Assembly: GCA_963782985.1 (NCBI GenBank)
Contig: CAWALU010000011.1
Span: forward strand, 121,826 to 185,825
Direction: 5' to 3'
DNA: 64,000 bases
Origin: CAVSWT01 sp963782985
GTDB lineage: Bacteria > Bacteroidota > Ignavibacteria > Ignavibacteriales > Ignavibacteriaceae
Part shown: one piece after another, positions 53,001 through 60,781 of the stretch
Layout: each line of letters starts with the position of its first letter
How positions within the stretch are numbered: position 1 is the stretch's first letter
Made by a program: the position numbers and the translations under genes
The notes under the pieces: model-generated
Told to the model about the DNA's origin: nothing
Database searches by the model: none
Seen by the model: the letters and a program-made list of their open reading frames with translations, nothing else

Positions 53001-53928
53001 GTAAAAATTCTAAATAGTCAAAAGTCTTTGCATCGTATATTTTAAATAGTTTATTATCAAAAATTCTTAATCCTGAATTTGAAGAGACGGAAAACATTTT
53101 TGCTAAATCGCCGCCGCTTAAAGTTGAAAAATTTTCTTCTTGAGAAAAAGAATTAATTTTAGCCGATATATTTTGGAATCTAAAATTATCCGACAGCTCA
53201 GAATGGTAATTTTCAATTTTTACCTTTGCCGCGCGTATTTGAAACATAGCCGCTAAAGCTTCCACTTCTAATAATTTTGCATGATGATGTTCGTAACTCA
53301 AATTTTGATTAATGATAATTTGTTTTGCCGCCCAAAGCGTAAACCAAAATTCTTTATCTTTAAAAGCATTTTCAGCTAAAGGCAGCAATGATTTTATTTC
53401 TGATTTTTCAACTTTAAAAACATCGTCATCATAGCCTAAAACAATTTTAAGAAGCTCTTTTACATTAGATAATTTTTTAAAAAGATTTTCATTTGTATTT
53501 AATTGTAAAGCGTTTTCAATTTCTTCTAAGCCTTCAAAATATCTTTGCAATCCGGCTAACGCTCTGGCCTTATTTAGATAAGCCCATTGTATTTTTTTTG
53601 TATTATTATTTATAGCGTAGGTTAGGTCGGATAGGGAGCCGTCAAAAATGCTCATCCTCATTAAAAAATAACCTCGGTAAAGTTTTGCGGTTACATCGTC
53701 GTCATTTAACTGAACGGCTAAATTTGCCAGCTCTAAAGTTTGGATAAGATTTCCATTTTCTAAATTTGCCCAGGCTAAATAAATAATTGCGTTTGTGTCA
53801 TAAGGCTTGTGATCATAAACCCTATTAGCCGCCGTCAGCGCCATTTTATAACGCCCGTTATTTAAATGAGAATCAACTTCTTCAATTAGCTCGTCAAATT
53901 CTTCGCTGGTCAATTCGAAAATCTCCAA
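50023..53928 (-). CDS. TPR protein with three tandem CbbX/SpoVK-type AAA+ domains
   Basis: 1301 residues, cytoplasmic. Residues 1-150 are TPR-like repeats; about 260-430 is a beta-rich part of unknown fold (SRSFIIGDYEIINFDEDE at its end). Three AAA+ modules follow. First: Walker A FLGNPGTGKTTVARLLGK (about 505), Walker B ILFIDEAYTL, NPGLKSRF. Second: FMGNPGTGKTTVARLF (about 793), TLFIDEAYSL, NPGLESRF. Third: FLTNPGTGKTTIARLLGK (about 1082) but Walker B reads ILLINDAASL and the SRF Arg region reads PPLKNSF, so hydrolysis and the trans-acting Arg are probably lost. EccA and CbbX use TPR or single modules of this kind to remodel protein complexes. Substrate unknown. Confidence 0.93.
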   Translation of the reverse strand: MEIFELTSEEFDELIEEVDSHLNNGRYKMALTAANRVYDHKPYDTNAIIYLAWANLENGNLIQTLELANLAVQLNDDDVTAKLYRGYFLMRMSIFDGSLSDLTYAINNNTKKIQWAYLNKARALAGLQRYFEGLEEIENALQLNTNENLFKKLSNVKELLKIVLGYDDDVFKVEKSEIKSLLPLAENAFKDKEFWFTLWAAKQIIINQNLSYEHHHAKLLEVEALAAMFQIRAAKVKIENYHSELSDNFRFQNISAKINSFSQEENFSTLSGGDLAKMFSVSSNSGLRIFDNKLFKIYDAKTFDYLEFLQTEEKIFLLQFNSESVRYIGVEVSIDNPFFGNKDMIVDGSTIWYLNGEEIGNHPFQLELKKEERTAKFVESWGSDSKGFWKNGTGYVDISLDFYKICSRSFIIGDYEIINFDEDENVSTIKAKIKSHSSSTQPAHPTFKQETEPQAIEDLLSILDSYVGLENIKQPLTDFVDYLKFLNERKKLGLKTQEQISFHCVFLGNPGTGKTTVARLLGKILKEIEFVKNGHVVEVDRSMLVGQYVGETAQKTDKIIKEALNGILFIDEAYTLKKDGGNQDFGQEAIDLLLKRMEDEENNFVVITAGYPDEMNKFINSNPGLKSRFTHFFEFEDYNPDELVEIFKQLAIKEDYSITDNAAELLKKEFTQLYRKRDKSFGNARLVKNLFNDAKIQLGKRYLKLKGSDKSKEKMTTITVEDIAAVIDSSKSKIFKIEIDEDLLSKVLSKLNNMIGLQSVKKEINEIVKLARLHKEGDENLQELFSSHFLFMGNPGTGKTTVARLFSEIYSALGVLPKGHLIETDRQGLVGSYVGQTAQKTSAIIDKAIGGTLFIDEAYSLVKKGSASSSDFGAEAIDNLLKRMEDDRGKFIVIAAGYTDEMNTFINSNPGLESRFSKKIFFEDYSPQELLTITKNYFEEKSYLLDDEAAKQLLKYFNQVYAQRGKNFGNARLVRTLVEESIKNHFLLMADLPDSKENKNSKIITLNEIKEFISSEENKGQAKPKANPELLDKYLNELTGLTGLEAVKKTINKLVSSLRVAKLREERGLKVIPKNLHALFLTNPGTGKTTIARLLGKIYKEMGILEKGHLVEIDKSALFGAYQNSANEKTQSIIEQSLNGILLINDAASLSKNFSGYEQEIINTIIFYIEKYGNKLVIILAGNPTEMKEFLENYPPLKNSFTNYFSFEDYTPRQMLEIALSITNKNSYQLDEGAWQLLLDIFTKLYNMRDKNFGNARTVKNILYKAISNQEERVLTLYNLRDEDLSTITFEDVNQIDLNEV

Positions 53929-54029
53929 ATTAAAAAATCAATATTGAGTAATATAATAAATCTTAAAGAAGCTATGAAGATTTTTGATGCGTAATTTTAT
54001 TGGATGAAAAAAATTTATAGCAAAAAAAA

Positions 54030-54051
54030 AGGCGAGAAAAAATTCTCGCCT
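54030..54051 (-). terminator. intrinsic terminator of the groES-groEL operon
   Basis: GGCGAGAA pairs perfectly with TTCTCGCC around a four-base loop. On the minus strand it is followed by a run of nine or more T, about 60 bases after the groEL stop. The other side also has T, so it may act on both strands. Confidence 0.9.
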
Positions 54052-54111
54052 TTAATGTACGTAGTATGATTTTGAGCAGGATTAAGATTAAGATTAATAA
54101 GATTTTAAATC

Positions 54112-55748
54112 TTAATACATTCCGCCCATATCGCCCATTCCGCCGCCTGGCATAGAAGGCATTGCGGGTTCTTTTTCCTTTTTCTCAAACACAACAGCTT
54201 CGGTTGTAATTAATAATGAAGCAACCGATGCGGCATTTTCTAATGCTGTTCTTGTAACTTTAGTAGGATCGATAACGCCGGCTTTAATTAAGTTTTCATA
54301 AGTTTCAGTAGCCGCGTTAAAACCGTAATCATCTTTTCCTTCTCTAACTTTTTGAAGAACAACAGAGCCTTCAATTCCGGCATTATTTACAATTTGTCTC
54401 AACGGTTCTTCAAGCGCTTTTTGTACTAATTTTACGCCGGTTGTTTGATCGGCATTTTCGCCTTTAACTTTATCAAGAATAGCGATAGCGCGAACAAAAG
54501 CAACGCCTCCGCCTGCAACAATACCTTCTTCAACAGCAGCGCGGGTTGCGTGTAAAGCATCTTCAACTCTGGCTTTTTTCTCTTTCATTTCAATTTCTGT
54601 AGAAGCGCCGATTTTTAATACAGCAACTCCGCCTGAAAGTTTTGCTAATCTTTCCTGCAATTTTTCTTTATCGTAATCAGAAGTAGTTTTATCTATCTGA
54701 GCTTTTATTTCGTTTATCTTTTTCTTTATATCTTCAGTTTTACCGGCGCCTTCAACAATGGTAGTGTTGTCTTTATCAATTACAATTTTCTTTGCCGTAC
54801 CGAGATAAGAAACAGTTGCATTTTCTAATTTGAAACCTCTTTCTTCAGAGATAACAGTTCCGCCTGTTAATACAGCAATATCTTCAAGCATAGCTTTTCT
54901 TCTATCGCCAAAACCTGGAGCTTTTACTGCAGCAACTTTTAAGGTTCCACGGATTTTGTTTACTACTAATGTTGCTAAAGCTTCGCCTTCAAGGTCTTCG
55001 GAAATGATTAACATCGATTTACCAGCCTGAGCTACTTTTTCAAGCACGGGTAAAAGATCTTTCATTGCAGAGATTTTTTTATCGTGAATTAAGATATAAG
55101 GATCTTCAAGAATTGCTTCCATTGATTCAGAATCAGTAACAAAATAAGGAGACAAATATCCTCTGTCGAACTGCATACCTTCAACAACTTCTAAAGCTGT
55201 CTCAGTTCCTTTAGCTTCTTCAACGGTAATAACGCCGTCTTTACCAACTTTATCCATTGCGTCTGCAATCAAATCGCCGATTGATTTATCATTGTTTGCA
55301 GAAATAGAACCAACTTGTGCAATTTCATTTCTTCCTTCAACATCGCGGCTAACAGATTTTAAATATTCAACAACTTTGCCTACTGCTAAGTCGATTCCTC
55401 TTTTAAATCCATTGGGTTTGCTCCGGAAGTTACGTTCTTTAACCCTTCTCTGTATAATGCTTGAGCAAGAACAGTTGCGGTTGTGGTTCCGTCTCCTGCA
55501 ACGTCGCTAGTTTTTGAAGCAACTTCGCGAACCATTTGAGCGCCCATATTTTCTACCGGGTCTTCAAGTTCAATTTCTTTTGCAACTGAAACGCCGTCTT
55601 TAGTAACAGTTGGCGCGCCGAATTTTTTCTCAAGAACTACATTTCGTCCTTTAGGACCTAATGTTACTTTTACAGCGTTGGCTAATTTATCCACTCCTTT
55701 TTTAAGCTTCGAGCGGGCTTCGCTGTCAAATTCGATTAATTTAGACAT
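54112..55748 (-). pseudogene. groL: chaperonin GroEL with one frameshift near codon 116
   Basis: 60-kDa chaperonin subunit that folds proteins in a double ring with GroES. From ATG 55748 the frame runs GPKGRNVVLEKKFGAPTVTKDGVSVAKEI, VAGDGTTTATVLAQAL, then NPMDLK and a false stop. One missing T on the + strand in the run 55401-55404 (one A too few in the coding run) breaks the frame; with it restored RGIDLAVGKVVEYLKSVSRDVEG continues to the C-terminal GGGMGDMGGMY, a total of about 545 residues, the normal length. All ATPase residues (DGTTT, GGGVAFVRA) are present. An essential gene with one indel, so a sequence error is likely unless another copy exists. Follows groES by 58 bases. Confidence 0.92.
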
Positions 55749-55806
55749 AATTTATTTCCTCCGTTATATTTTTTTCAATTTATATTTAAAAAATTTAGGT
55801 TTATTA

Positions 55807-56103
55807 TTAACCAATAATTGCGAAGATGTCGCTTTCTCTCATAATTAAATATTCTTCGCCTTCGACTGTAACTTCAGTGCCGCTGTATTTTCCATAAAGC
55901 ACTTTGTCGCCAACTTTAACTTCCAACTTAACTAACTTGCCGTCGTCAGAAGTTTTGCCTGGACCCGCAGCTACTACAGTTCCTTCAATTGGTTTTTCTT
56001 TCGCGATATCCGGCAGAATGATTCCGCCTTTGGTGGTTTCTTCAGCTTCCATTGGCTTTACAATTACTCGGTCTCCAAGGGGCTTTAGATTTATTTTAGC
56101 CAT
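55807..56103 (-). CDS. groES: co-chaperonin GroES
   Basis: 98-residue lid of the GroEL chamber. LKPLGDRVIVKPMEAEETTKGGIILPD (mobile loop with GGIILPD), EGTVVAAGPGK, KVGDKVLYGKYSGTEV and YLIMRESDIFAII are all standard. A strong ribosome site GGAGG precedes the ATG. First gene of groES-groEL and preceded by a CIRCE element and a consensus promoter, so its expression should be heat-inducible and HrcA-repressed. Confidence 0.98.
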   Translation of the reverse strand: MAKINLKPLGDRVIVKPMEAEETTKGGIILPDIAKEKPIEGTVVAAGPGKTSDDGKLVKLEVKVGDKVLYGKYSGTEVTVEGEEYLIMRESDIFAIIG

Positions 56104-56160
56104 TTTTTCCTCCAGTTATTATTTGTTTTTTAACTAATTATTAAGTTTTTTTAATTTTTG

Positions 56161-56187
56161 TTAGCACTCGTAAATAGAGAGTGCTAA
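56161..56187 (-). promoter_or_regulatory. CIRCE operator (HrcA-binding site)
   Basis: Perfect TTAGCACTC-N9-GAGTGCTAA inverted repeat between groES and its promoter. The two nine-base arms match the classical HrcA operator exactly. Placed directly downstream of the -10 box, so bound HrcA would block initiation. Confidence 0.97.
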
Positions 56188-56214
56188 TATAATATTAAGT
56201 AATTAGTTTGTCAA
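56186..56214 (-). promoter_or_regulatory. groES promoter (sigma70 type)
   Basis: On the minus strand TTGACA (56209-56214), a 17-base spacer, then TATATT (56186-56191), overlapping the edge of the CIRCE element. This is close to the E. coli consensus and differs from the TTTG/TAnnTTTG promoters of classical Bacteroidota. Confidence 0.85.
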
Positions 56215-56328
56215 TAATTTTACTGGGCTGCAGATTATCAAATTATTAAAAATTGGAAATAAAAGGTTTTAAAATTATTTTGCTTCCAACATTTGCTTTT
56301 AACTTTTCCATTTTAGGAATAGATTTTT

Positions 56329-57117
56329 ATGTCAAATCCATTATCTGCCGAGCTAAAAAATTTAATAAAAATTATTAAGGCTTTAGATAAAAAAGTTATA
56401 ATAATTTTTCTTTCCGTTGCTGTTCTGCAAACTGTCTCATGGTATTTTACTTCACGAAGATTTTTTAGAATTAATTTTTTTAATGATCTACAATTCAATT
56501 CAAATGTTTATTTGATTGAATTTCTTTATTGGTTCGTCGGCGACTTCTTTACTTTTTTTATTTTAGGAATTTTAATCGTCAAATTTGTTTTGAAGGAAAA
56601 ACTTTCTAACTACGGACTTCAGTTGGGTGATTATAAAATTGGATTTAAAATTTCATTTATTTTTCTGGCATTTATGATTCCCCTCATTTGGTTTTTTTCT
56701 TCCACGCCGCAATTCAGCAACACGTATCCGCACCTTCCCGAAGCCCGCCAGTCATGGGTTATATTATTAATTTTTGAAAGCGGAATGCTTATTTATATGA
56801 TTGCCTGGGAATTTATTTGGCGCGGGTTTATGCTTTTTGGTTTGGAAGAAAAATTTGGATACTACGCCGTGCTTATTCAAATGATTCCATTTTTAATTTT
56901 ACATAACGGAAAACCTGCGCCGGAAACTTTTGGCGCAATTTTGGGCGGAATTGCTTTAGGTATTCTGGCTTTGCGGACCCGTTCAATTATTTATTGCGTT
57001 ATTACTCATATCGGTGTTATGTTTAGCATAGATTTAATTTCCACTTTACGATACAGAGCCAATGATTATGGTATTGGCGTATCATCATTAATAAATATTT
57101 TAAAAGAAATTTTTTAG
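56329..57117 (+). CDS. CPBP family intramembrane glutamic protease
   Basis: 262 residues with about seven to eight membrane helices. The catalytic first motif reads AWEFIWRGFMLFGL (Glu and Arg in the usual E-x3-R arrangement), the second FLILHNGKPAPETFG (His), and the third GIALGILALRTRSIIYCVITHIGVM (His/Asn region). CPBP proteases act on prenylated proteins or bacteriocin systems; in most bacteria the role is unknown. Divergent from the groES operon; its stop is nine bases before pdxJ. Confidence 0.88.
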   Translation: MSNPLSAELKNLIKIIKALDKKVIIIFLSVAVLQTVSWYFTSRRFFRINFFNDLQFNSNVYLIEFLYWFVGDFFTFFILGILIVKFVLKEKLSNYGLQLGDYKIGFKISFIFLAFMIPLIWFFSSTPQFSNTYPHLPEARQSWVILLIFESGMLIYMIAWEFIWRGFMLFGLEEKFGYYAVLIQMIPFLILHNGKPAPETFGAILGGIALGILALRTRSIIYCVITHIGVMFSIDLISTLRYRANDYGIGVSSLINILKEIF

Positions 57118-57126
57118 GATAGAATT

Positions 57127-57837
57127 ATGAGATTTGCTTTAAATGTTGATCATATTGCCACATTAAGAAATGCCCGCGGCGAGAGTCAGCCCGATCCTAT
57201 CACCGCTGCATTAATTGCCGAACAAGCCGGCGCGGATGGAATTGTTGTTCATTTAAGAGAAGACCGGCGGCATATTACAGAACGAGATGTTCGTCTGCTT
57301 AGAGAATTGATTACAACAAAGCTTGATTTAGAAATGGCTGCCACGGAAGAAATTATTAAAATTGCCTGCGATGTTGGACCTGAGCTGGCAACAATCGTCC
57401 CCGAAAAAAGACAGGAGCTTACCACCGAAGGCGGCATAAGCGTTATTGATAATGTATCGCATCTTAGAGATACGATTAAAGAATTGCACAACTCTGAAAT
57501 TGAAGTCTCTCTTTTTATTGAACCGGACATAAATCAAATTGACGCCGCTGCAGAAATTGAAGCGGATTTTATTGAAATACACACAGGCATTTATGCTAAT
57601 CTTTTAACTGAAGAAGAACAGTTTGACGAGCTTGAAAAAATTAGACTGGCGGCAAAGCATGCTAAAAAACTTGGCATGGGCGTAAATGCCGGACACGGTT
57701 TAAATTATCAAAACATTAAAATTTTCCGCGAACTGACTGATATTGACGAGGTAAGTATTGGACATGCAGTAATTGCCCGCGCTGTTTTTAGCGGGCTTAA
57801 AGAAGCGGTGCAGGAAATGATAAAGTTAATTGGCTGA
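57127..57837 (+). CDS. pdxJ: pyridoxine 5'-phosphate synthase
   Basis: Condenses 3-amino-2-oxopropyl phosphate with deoxyxylulose 5-phosphate in the DXP-dependent vitamin B6 pathway. 236 residues, a single TIM barrel. Signature segments LNVDHIATLRNARGESQPDPITAA, GADGIVVHLREDRRHI, LDLEMAATEEII, VPEKRQELTTEGG, EIHTGIYA and GHGLNYQN are all intact. Follows the CPBP gene by nine bases. The presence of pdxJ implies a PdxA partner elsewhere. Confidence 0.98.
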   Translation: MRFALNVDHIATLRNARGESQPDPITAALIAEQAGADGIVVHLREDRRHITERDVRLLRELITTKLDLEMAATEEIIKIACDVGPELATIVPEKRQELTTEGGISVIDNVSHLRDTIKELHNSEIEVSLFIEPDINQIDAAAEIEADFIEIHTGIYANLLTEEEQFDELEKIRLAAKHAKKLGMGVNAGHGLNYQNIKIFRELTDIDEVSIGHAVIARAVFSGLKEAVQEMIKLIG

Positions 57838-57874
57838 AGCGTTTAATTTCAAAATAAATTGTTAAAATTATCTA

Positions 57875-57950
57875 TTCAACCAAATCGGTTGAAAAGTTAG
57901 GTTTTCAACCATATTGGTTGAATTTTCTATTTTCAACCATATTGGTTGAA
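57875..57950. promoter_or_regulatory. three 19-bp palindromes TTCAACC-N5-GGTTGAA upstream of satD
   Basis: Copies at 57875-57893, 57904-57922 and 57932-57950. All have perfect seven-base arms; the spacers are AAATC, ATATT and ATATT. Centres are 29 and 28 bases apart. The last ends ten bases before a -35 box. The arrangement is that of cooperative binding sites for a dimeric regulator, probably of winged-helix type. The regulator is not identified. Confidence 0.85.
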
Positions 57951-57960
57951 TTTTAGTTTT

Positions 57961-57989
57961 TTGCTTATTATGTTTGCTGAAAATATAAT
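57961..57989 (+). promoter_or_regulatory. predicted promoter of the satD operon
   Basis: TTGCTT (57961-57966), a 17-base spacer and TATAAT (57984-57989). The ATG at 58004 is only 14 bases after the -10 box, so the leader would be about eight bases and lacks a Shine-Dalgarno. The operator array lies immediately upstream. Confidence 0.65.
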
Positions 57990-58003
57990 AGGCATTAATT
58001 GGA

Positions 58004-58636
58004 ATGAGAAAAATAGTTTTAATAGGCGATGTAATTGCTTCCAAAAAAATAAAAGATAGATCGGCAGCGCAGAAAAGGCTGGCGAGTTCATTTAAGAAAA
58101 TTAACTCGTCCAACAGAAATATAATTTCGCCGTATACAATTACGCTGGGCGATGAATTTCAGGCGGTGTACAATTCTCCCCAAAAATTATTTGCGGATAT
58201 TTGGAAAATTAGTTTAGCGTTATATCCTGAAAAGTCCCGCTACTCAATTGCTGTTGGAGAAATAACAACAAAGCTGAACAAAGTACAGGCAATAGGAATG
58301 GACGGTCCTGCATTTTATTTTGCCAGAAAAGGGTTGGAAGATTTAAAGCAGTCGGCTTATATTTTTAATTTCAACGAAGCGGAAGAAAGGTTTGATCTTC
58401 ATTTAATACAACAGACTTTATTTTTAATTTCCCATTTATCTTACAATTGGAATGTTACCCGAATTTCAATTTTAATTATGATGCTAGAAGGATTGAGCGC
58501 TAAAGAAATTTCTAAAAAACTTAAAGTCAGCAGTCAAGCCGTATATAAAAATATTAGCGCGGGCGCTTTGGATATAATTGTAAATCTTAACATCGAAATT
58601 GAAAAAAACATAAATGAAATTTTAAAGAAAAATTAA
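58004..58636 (+). CDS. SatD family protein with C-terminal helix-turn-helix
   Basis: 210 residues. The N-terminal two thirds match SatD-like proteins: RKIVLIGDVIASKKIKDR, then ITLGDEFQAVYNSP, SRYSIAVGEITTKLN and GMDGPAFYFARKGLE. The C-terminal 55 residues (LSAKEISKKLKVSSQAVYKNISAG) are a sigma4/LuxR-like helix-turn-helix. SatD was named in streptococcal acid-tolerance work, but the biochemical role is unknown. The helix-turn-helix makes it a candidate for the protein that binds the palindromes upstream of its own gene. Followed by a DUF3307 gene after ten bases. Confidence 0.88.
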   Translation: MRKIVLIGDVIASKKIKDRSAAQKRLASSFKKINSSNRNIISPYTITLGDEFQAVYNSPQKLFADIWKISLALYPEKSRYSIAVGEITTKLNKVQAIGMDGPAFYFARKGLEDLKQSAYIFNFNEAEERFDLHLIQQTLFLISHLSYNWNVTRISILIMMLEGLSAKEISKKLKVSSQAVYKNISAGALDIIVNLNIEIEKNINEILKKN

Positions 58637-58646
58637 TAGCTCTGTT

Positions 58647-59387
58647 ATGCAATTCTATTATATAATAAGCGTGATTATGTTTTCGCGGCTGTTCTTTCTA
58701 TTTAAAGATGAACCGCTAAACCATCCCAAAATACTTAAGCTATTCATAATTCAAATTATACCGCTATTCATATTTGAAATTTCGGTAGAATTGATTTTGC
58801 TGTTTATAGCACTAATAAATTTACATTATTTTTTCTTATACATTGAAATGAATAAGAAGAAGCTTAACGGATTCCGTTTTCTCTCATTAATTATTTTGGC
58901 AATAACTGCGGCAATATTTTCTTCTTCGTTTTTTAAAGTGGAATTTAATTATGGTCTAATTAATTTTATCAAAAATATTAATGTCGTTTTCCCATTTCTG
59001 ACTAGCATTAAAGATTATTCTTTAATTCTAATTATAGTTTCAGCTGTGCTTTTTCTTTTAAATGAAGTTAATTTTTTTATAAGATATATTTTTGAAATTT
59101 TTAATTTGCTTCCGAATCTTAAAAAAGAAAATGAAGAGCCGGCAATTGACGAAAGAGAATACAAAGCGGGACGAGTAATTGGAATGCTGGAAAGAATTTT
59201 AATTTTCTTTTTTGTAGTGATAAGTCAGTTTGGAGCAATTGGTTTTATTATAGCCGCAAAAGGTTTTACAAGATTTAAAGAATTAGACAAACGCGAATTT
59301 GCCGAATACGTTTTAATTGGAACGCTTCTTTCATCGCTGCTGGCAATTTTTGTAGGATTATTAATGAAAACAAAAATAATTCTTTAA
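58647..59387 (+). CDS. DUF3307 domain membrane protein
   Basis: 246 residues with about six to seven helices. The C-terminal segment REYKAGRVIGMLERILIF, then IGFIIAAKGFTRFKEL and REFAEYVLIGTLLSSLLAIFVGLL, is the DUF3307 hallmark; these proteins almost always follow a SatD gene. The N-terminal half is a less conserved bundle of helices. Function unknown; presumably works with SatD under control of the same operators. Confidence 0.85.
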   Translation: MQFYYIISVIMFSRLFFLFKDEPLNHPKILKLFIIQIIPLFIFEISVELILLFIALINLHYFFLYIEMNKKKLNGFRFLSLIILAITAAIFSSSFFKVEFNYGLINFIKNINVVFPFLTSIKDYSLILIIVSAVLFLLNEVNFFIRYIFEIFNLLPNLKKENEEPAIDEREYKAGRVIGMLERILIFFFVVISQFGAIGFIIAAKGFTRFKELDKREFAEYVLIGTLLSSLLAIFVGLLMKTKIIL

Positions 59388-59502
59388 CAAAATTGTCGTT
59401 TCTATTAGCGTTACTTCAGCGCAACTTACCTTGACTACATATACCCATTTCTCTATATTTGACCACAAAATTTTTTACGAATTTATACAAAAAATTAAGA
59501 TT

Positions 59503-60759
59503 TTGAGTCAGTACAGAAAAACAACCCTTCCAAATGGATTAAGAATTTTATCCGAAAATATCCCGCATATAAAATCATTTTCTTTAGGATTTTGGTTCAA
59601 TGTTGGCTCCCGCGATGAAAATTATGATGTAAATGGAATTACTCATTTTATCGAGCACATGCTTTTTAAAGGAACTAAAAAACGTACGCCGGGCAGAATT
59701 GCGCGCGACGTTGAATCGCTCGGCGGTTATTTAAATGCTTTCACTTCAAAAGAGCATACTTGTTATTACGGTAGGGGATTAGCTGAACATATTGATAAAA
59801 CTTTTGAAGTTCTTGCCGACATGGTTCAAAACCCAACCTTTAAACCAATTGAAATTAAAAAAGAAGCAAGCGTTGTTGTGGATGAGCTTTACGACATTGA
59901 CGATAATCCGGAAGAATTAATTTTTGATAAGTTTGAAGAAATAATTTATTCAGGCAATCCGTTAAGCCTTCCAATAATCGGAACTGAAAAAAATATTAAA
60001 AGTTTTTCACAGCATCATTTATTTAATTTTATAAATGAAAAATACGGTTTCAACAAAATGATTATAGCGGCTTCAGGAGCGATTGATCATGACAAACTTT
60101 TAAAGTTAGTTGATAAATATTTTATTAAAGATTTAAGTTTTTCAAAAATCAAACGTAAAAATTTTAATTATCAAGCGCTTCCTGCAAAAATTGAACTTTT
60201 AGAAAAAGAAATTCAGCAGGTGCACACAATAATCGGCAAAACTACTTTCGGATATAATAACCCGAACAGAACTAAAGCAGCTTTGCTTACGCAAATTTTA
60301 GGCGAAGGAAGCAGCTCAAGATTGTTTCAAAGAGTCCGCGAGCGCAACGGAATTGCATATCAAATAAATTCTTTTCTAAATTCTTTTTATGATGTTTCAT
60401 CTTTCGGAGTTTATTTTTCTACCAACGAAAAATTAATGGACAAGGCTTTCAATTTAGTTTTAAGCGAATTTAAAAAGCTTCGTGAAAATAAAATTTCAGA
60501 AAAGGAATTAAACAAAGCTAAGGAAGCAATAAAAGGAAATTTAATTTTAAGTCTTGAAAATACTTCAAGCAGAATGATGCGTATTGCTCAATCAGAATTT
60601 TATCACAATAAAGTAAAAACTGTGGATGAAATAATTAAGAATATTGATGCCGTAACCACCCAAGATATTTTAAATATTTCAAATGAATTGTTGGATGAAA
60701 ACTCATTCATCAAAGTAATAATAAAATCAAAAAATGCATTAATAAAATCAGCGGCATAG
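59503..60759 (+). CDS. M16 family zinc peptidase (processing peptidase-like)
   Basis: About 418 residues. KTTLPNGLRILSENI begins the family homology; the zinc site HFIEHMLFKGT (HxxEH) is near residue 50 and the distal Glu occurs in EASVVVDELYDIDD. GEGSSSRLFQRVRERNGIAYQ and the second lobe are complete. The frame opens with TTG at 59431, but the additional residues do not resemble the family, so TTG 59503 (LSQYRKTTLPNG) is preferred; neither has a good ribosome site. It precedes the alanine dehydrogenase by 22 bases. Probably a cytoplasmic or periplasmic peptide-degrading enzyme. Confidence 0.9.
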   Translation: MSQYRKTTLPNGLRILSENIPHIKSFSLGFWFNVGSRDENYDVNGITHFIEHMLFKGTKKRTPGRIARDVESLGGYLNAFTSKEHTCYYGRGLAEHIDKTFEVLADMVQNPTFKPIEIKKEASVVVDELYDIDDNPEELIFDKFEEIIYSGNPLSLPIIGTEKNIKSFSQHHLFNFINEKYGFNKMIIAASGAIDHDKLLKLVDKYFIKDLSFSKIKRKNFNYQALPAKIELLEKEIQQVHTIIGKTTFGYNNPNRTKAALLTQILGEGSSSRLFQRVRERNGIAYQINSFLNSFYDVSSFGVYFSTNEKLMDKAFNLVLSEFKKLRENKISEKELNKAKEAIKGNLILSLENTSSRMMRIAQSEFYHNKVKTVDEIIKNIDAVTTQDILNISNELLDENSFIKVIIKSKNALIKSAA

Positions 60760-60781
60760 CTGCACAAAACAGAGGTGTAAA

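Noticed and set aside
57875..57950. Short CRISPR-like or terminator array after pdxJ.
   Set aside because: Only three 19-bp units with nearly identical 9-10-base gaps; each is a perfect palindrome next to a promoter, which fits operators better.
57868..58113. 81-residue minus-strand reading frame across the palindromes.
   Set aside because: It overlaps the satD start and its sequence merely reflects the repeated palindromes (Q-P-I-W-L twice).
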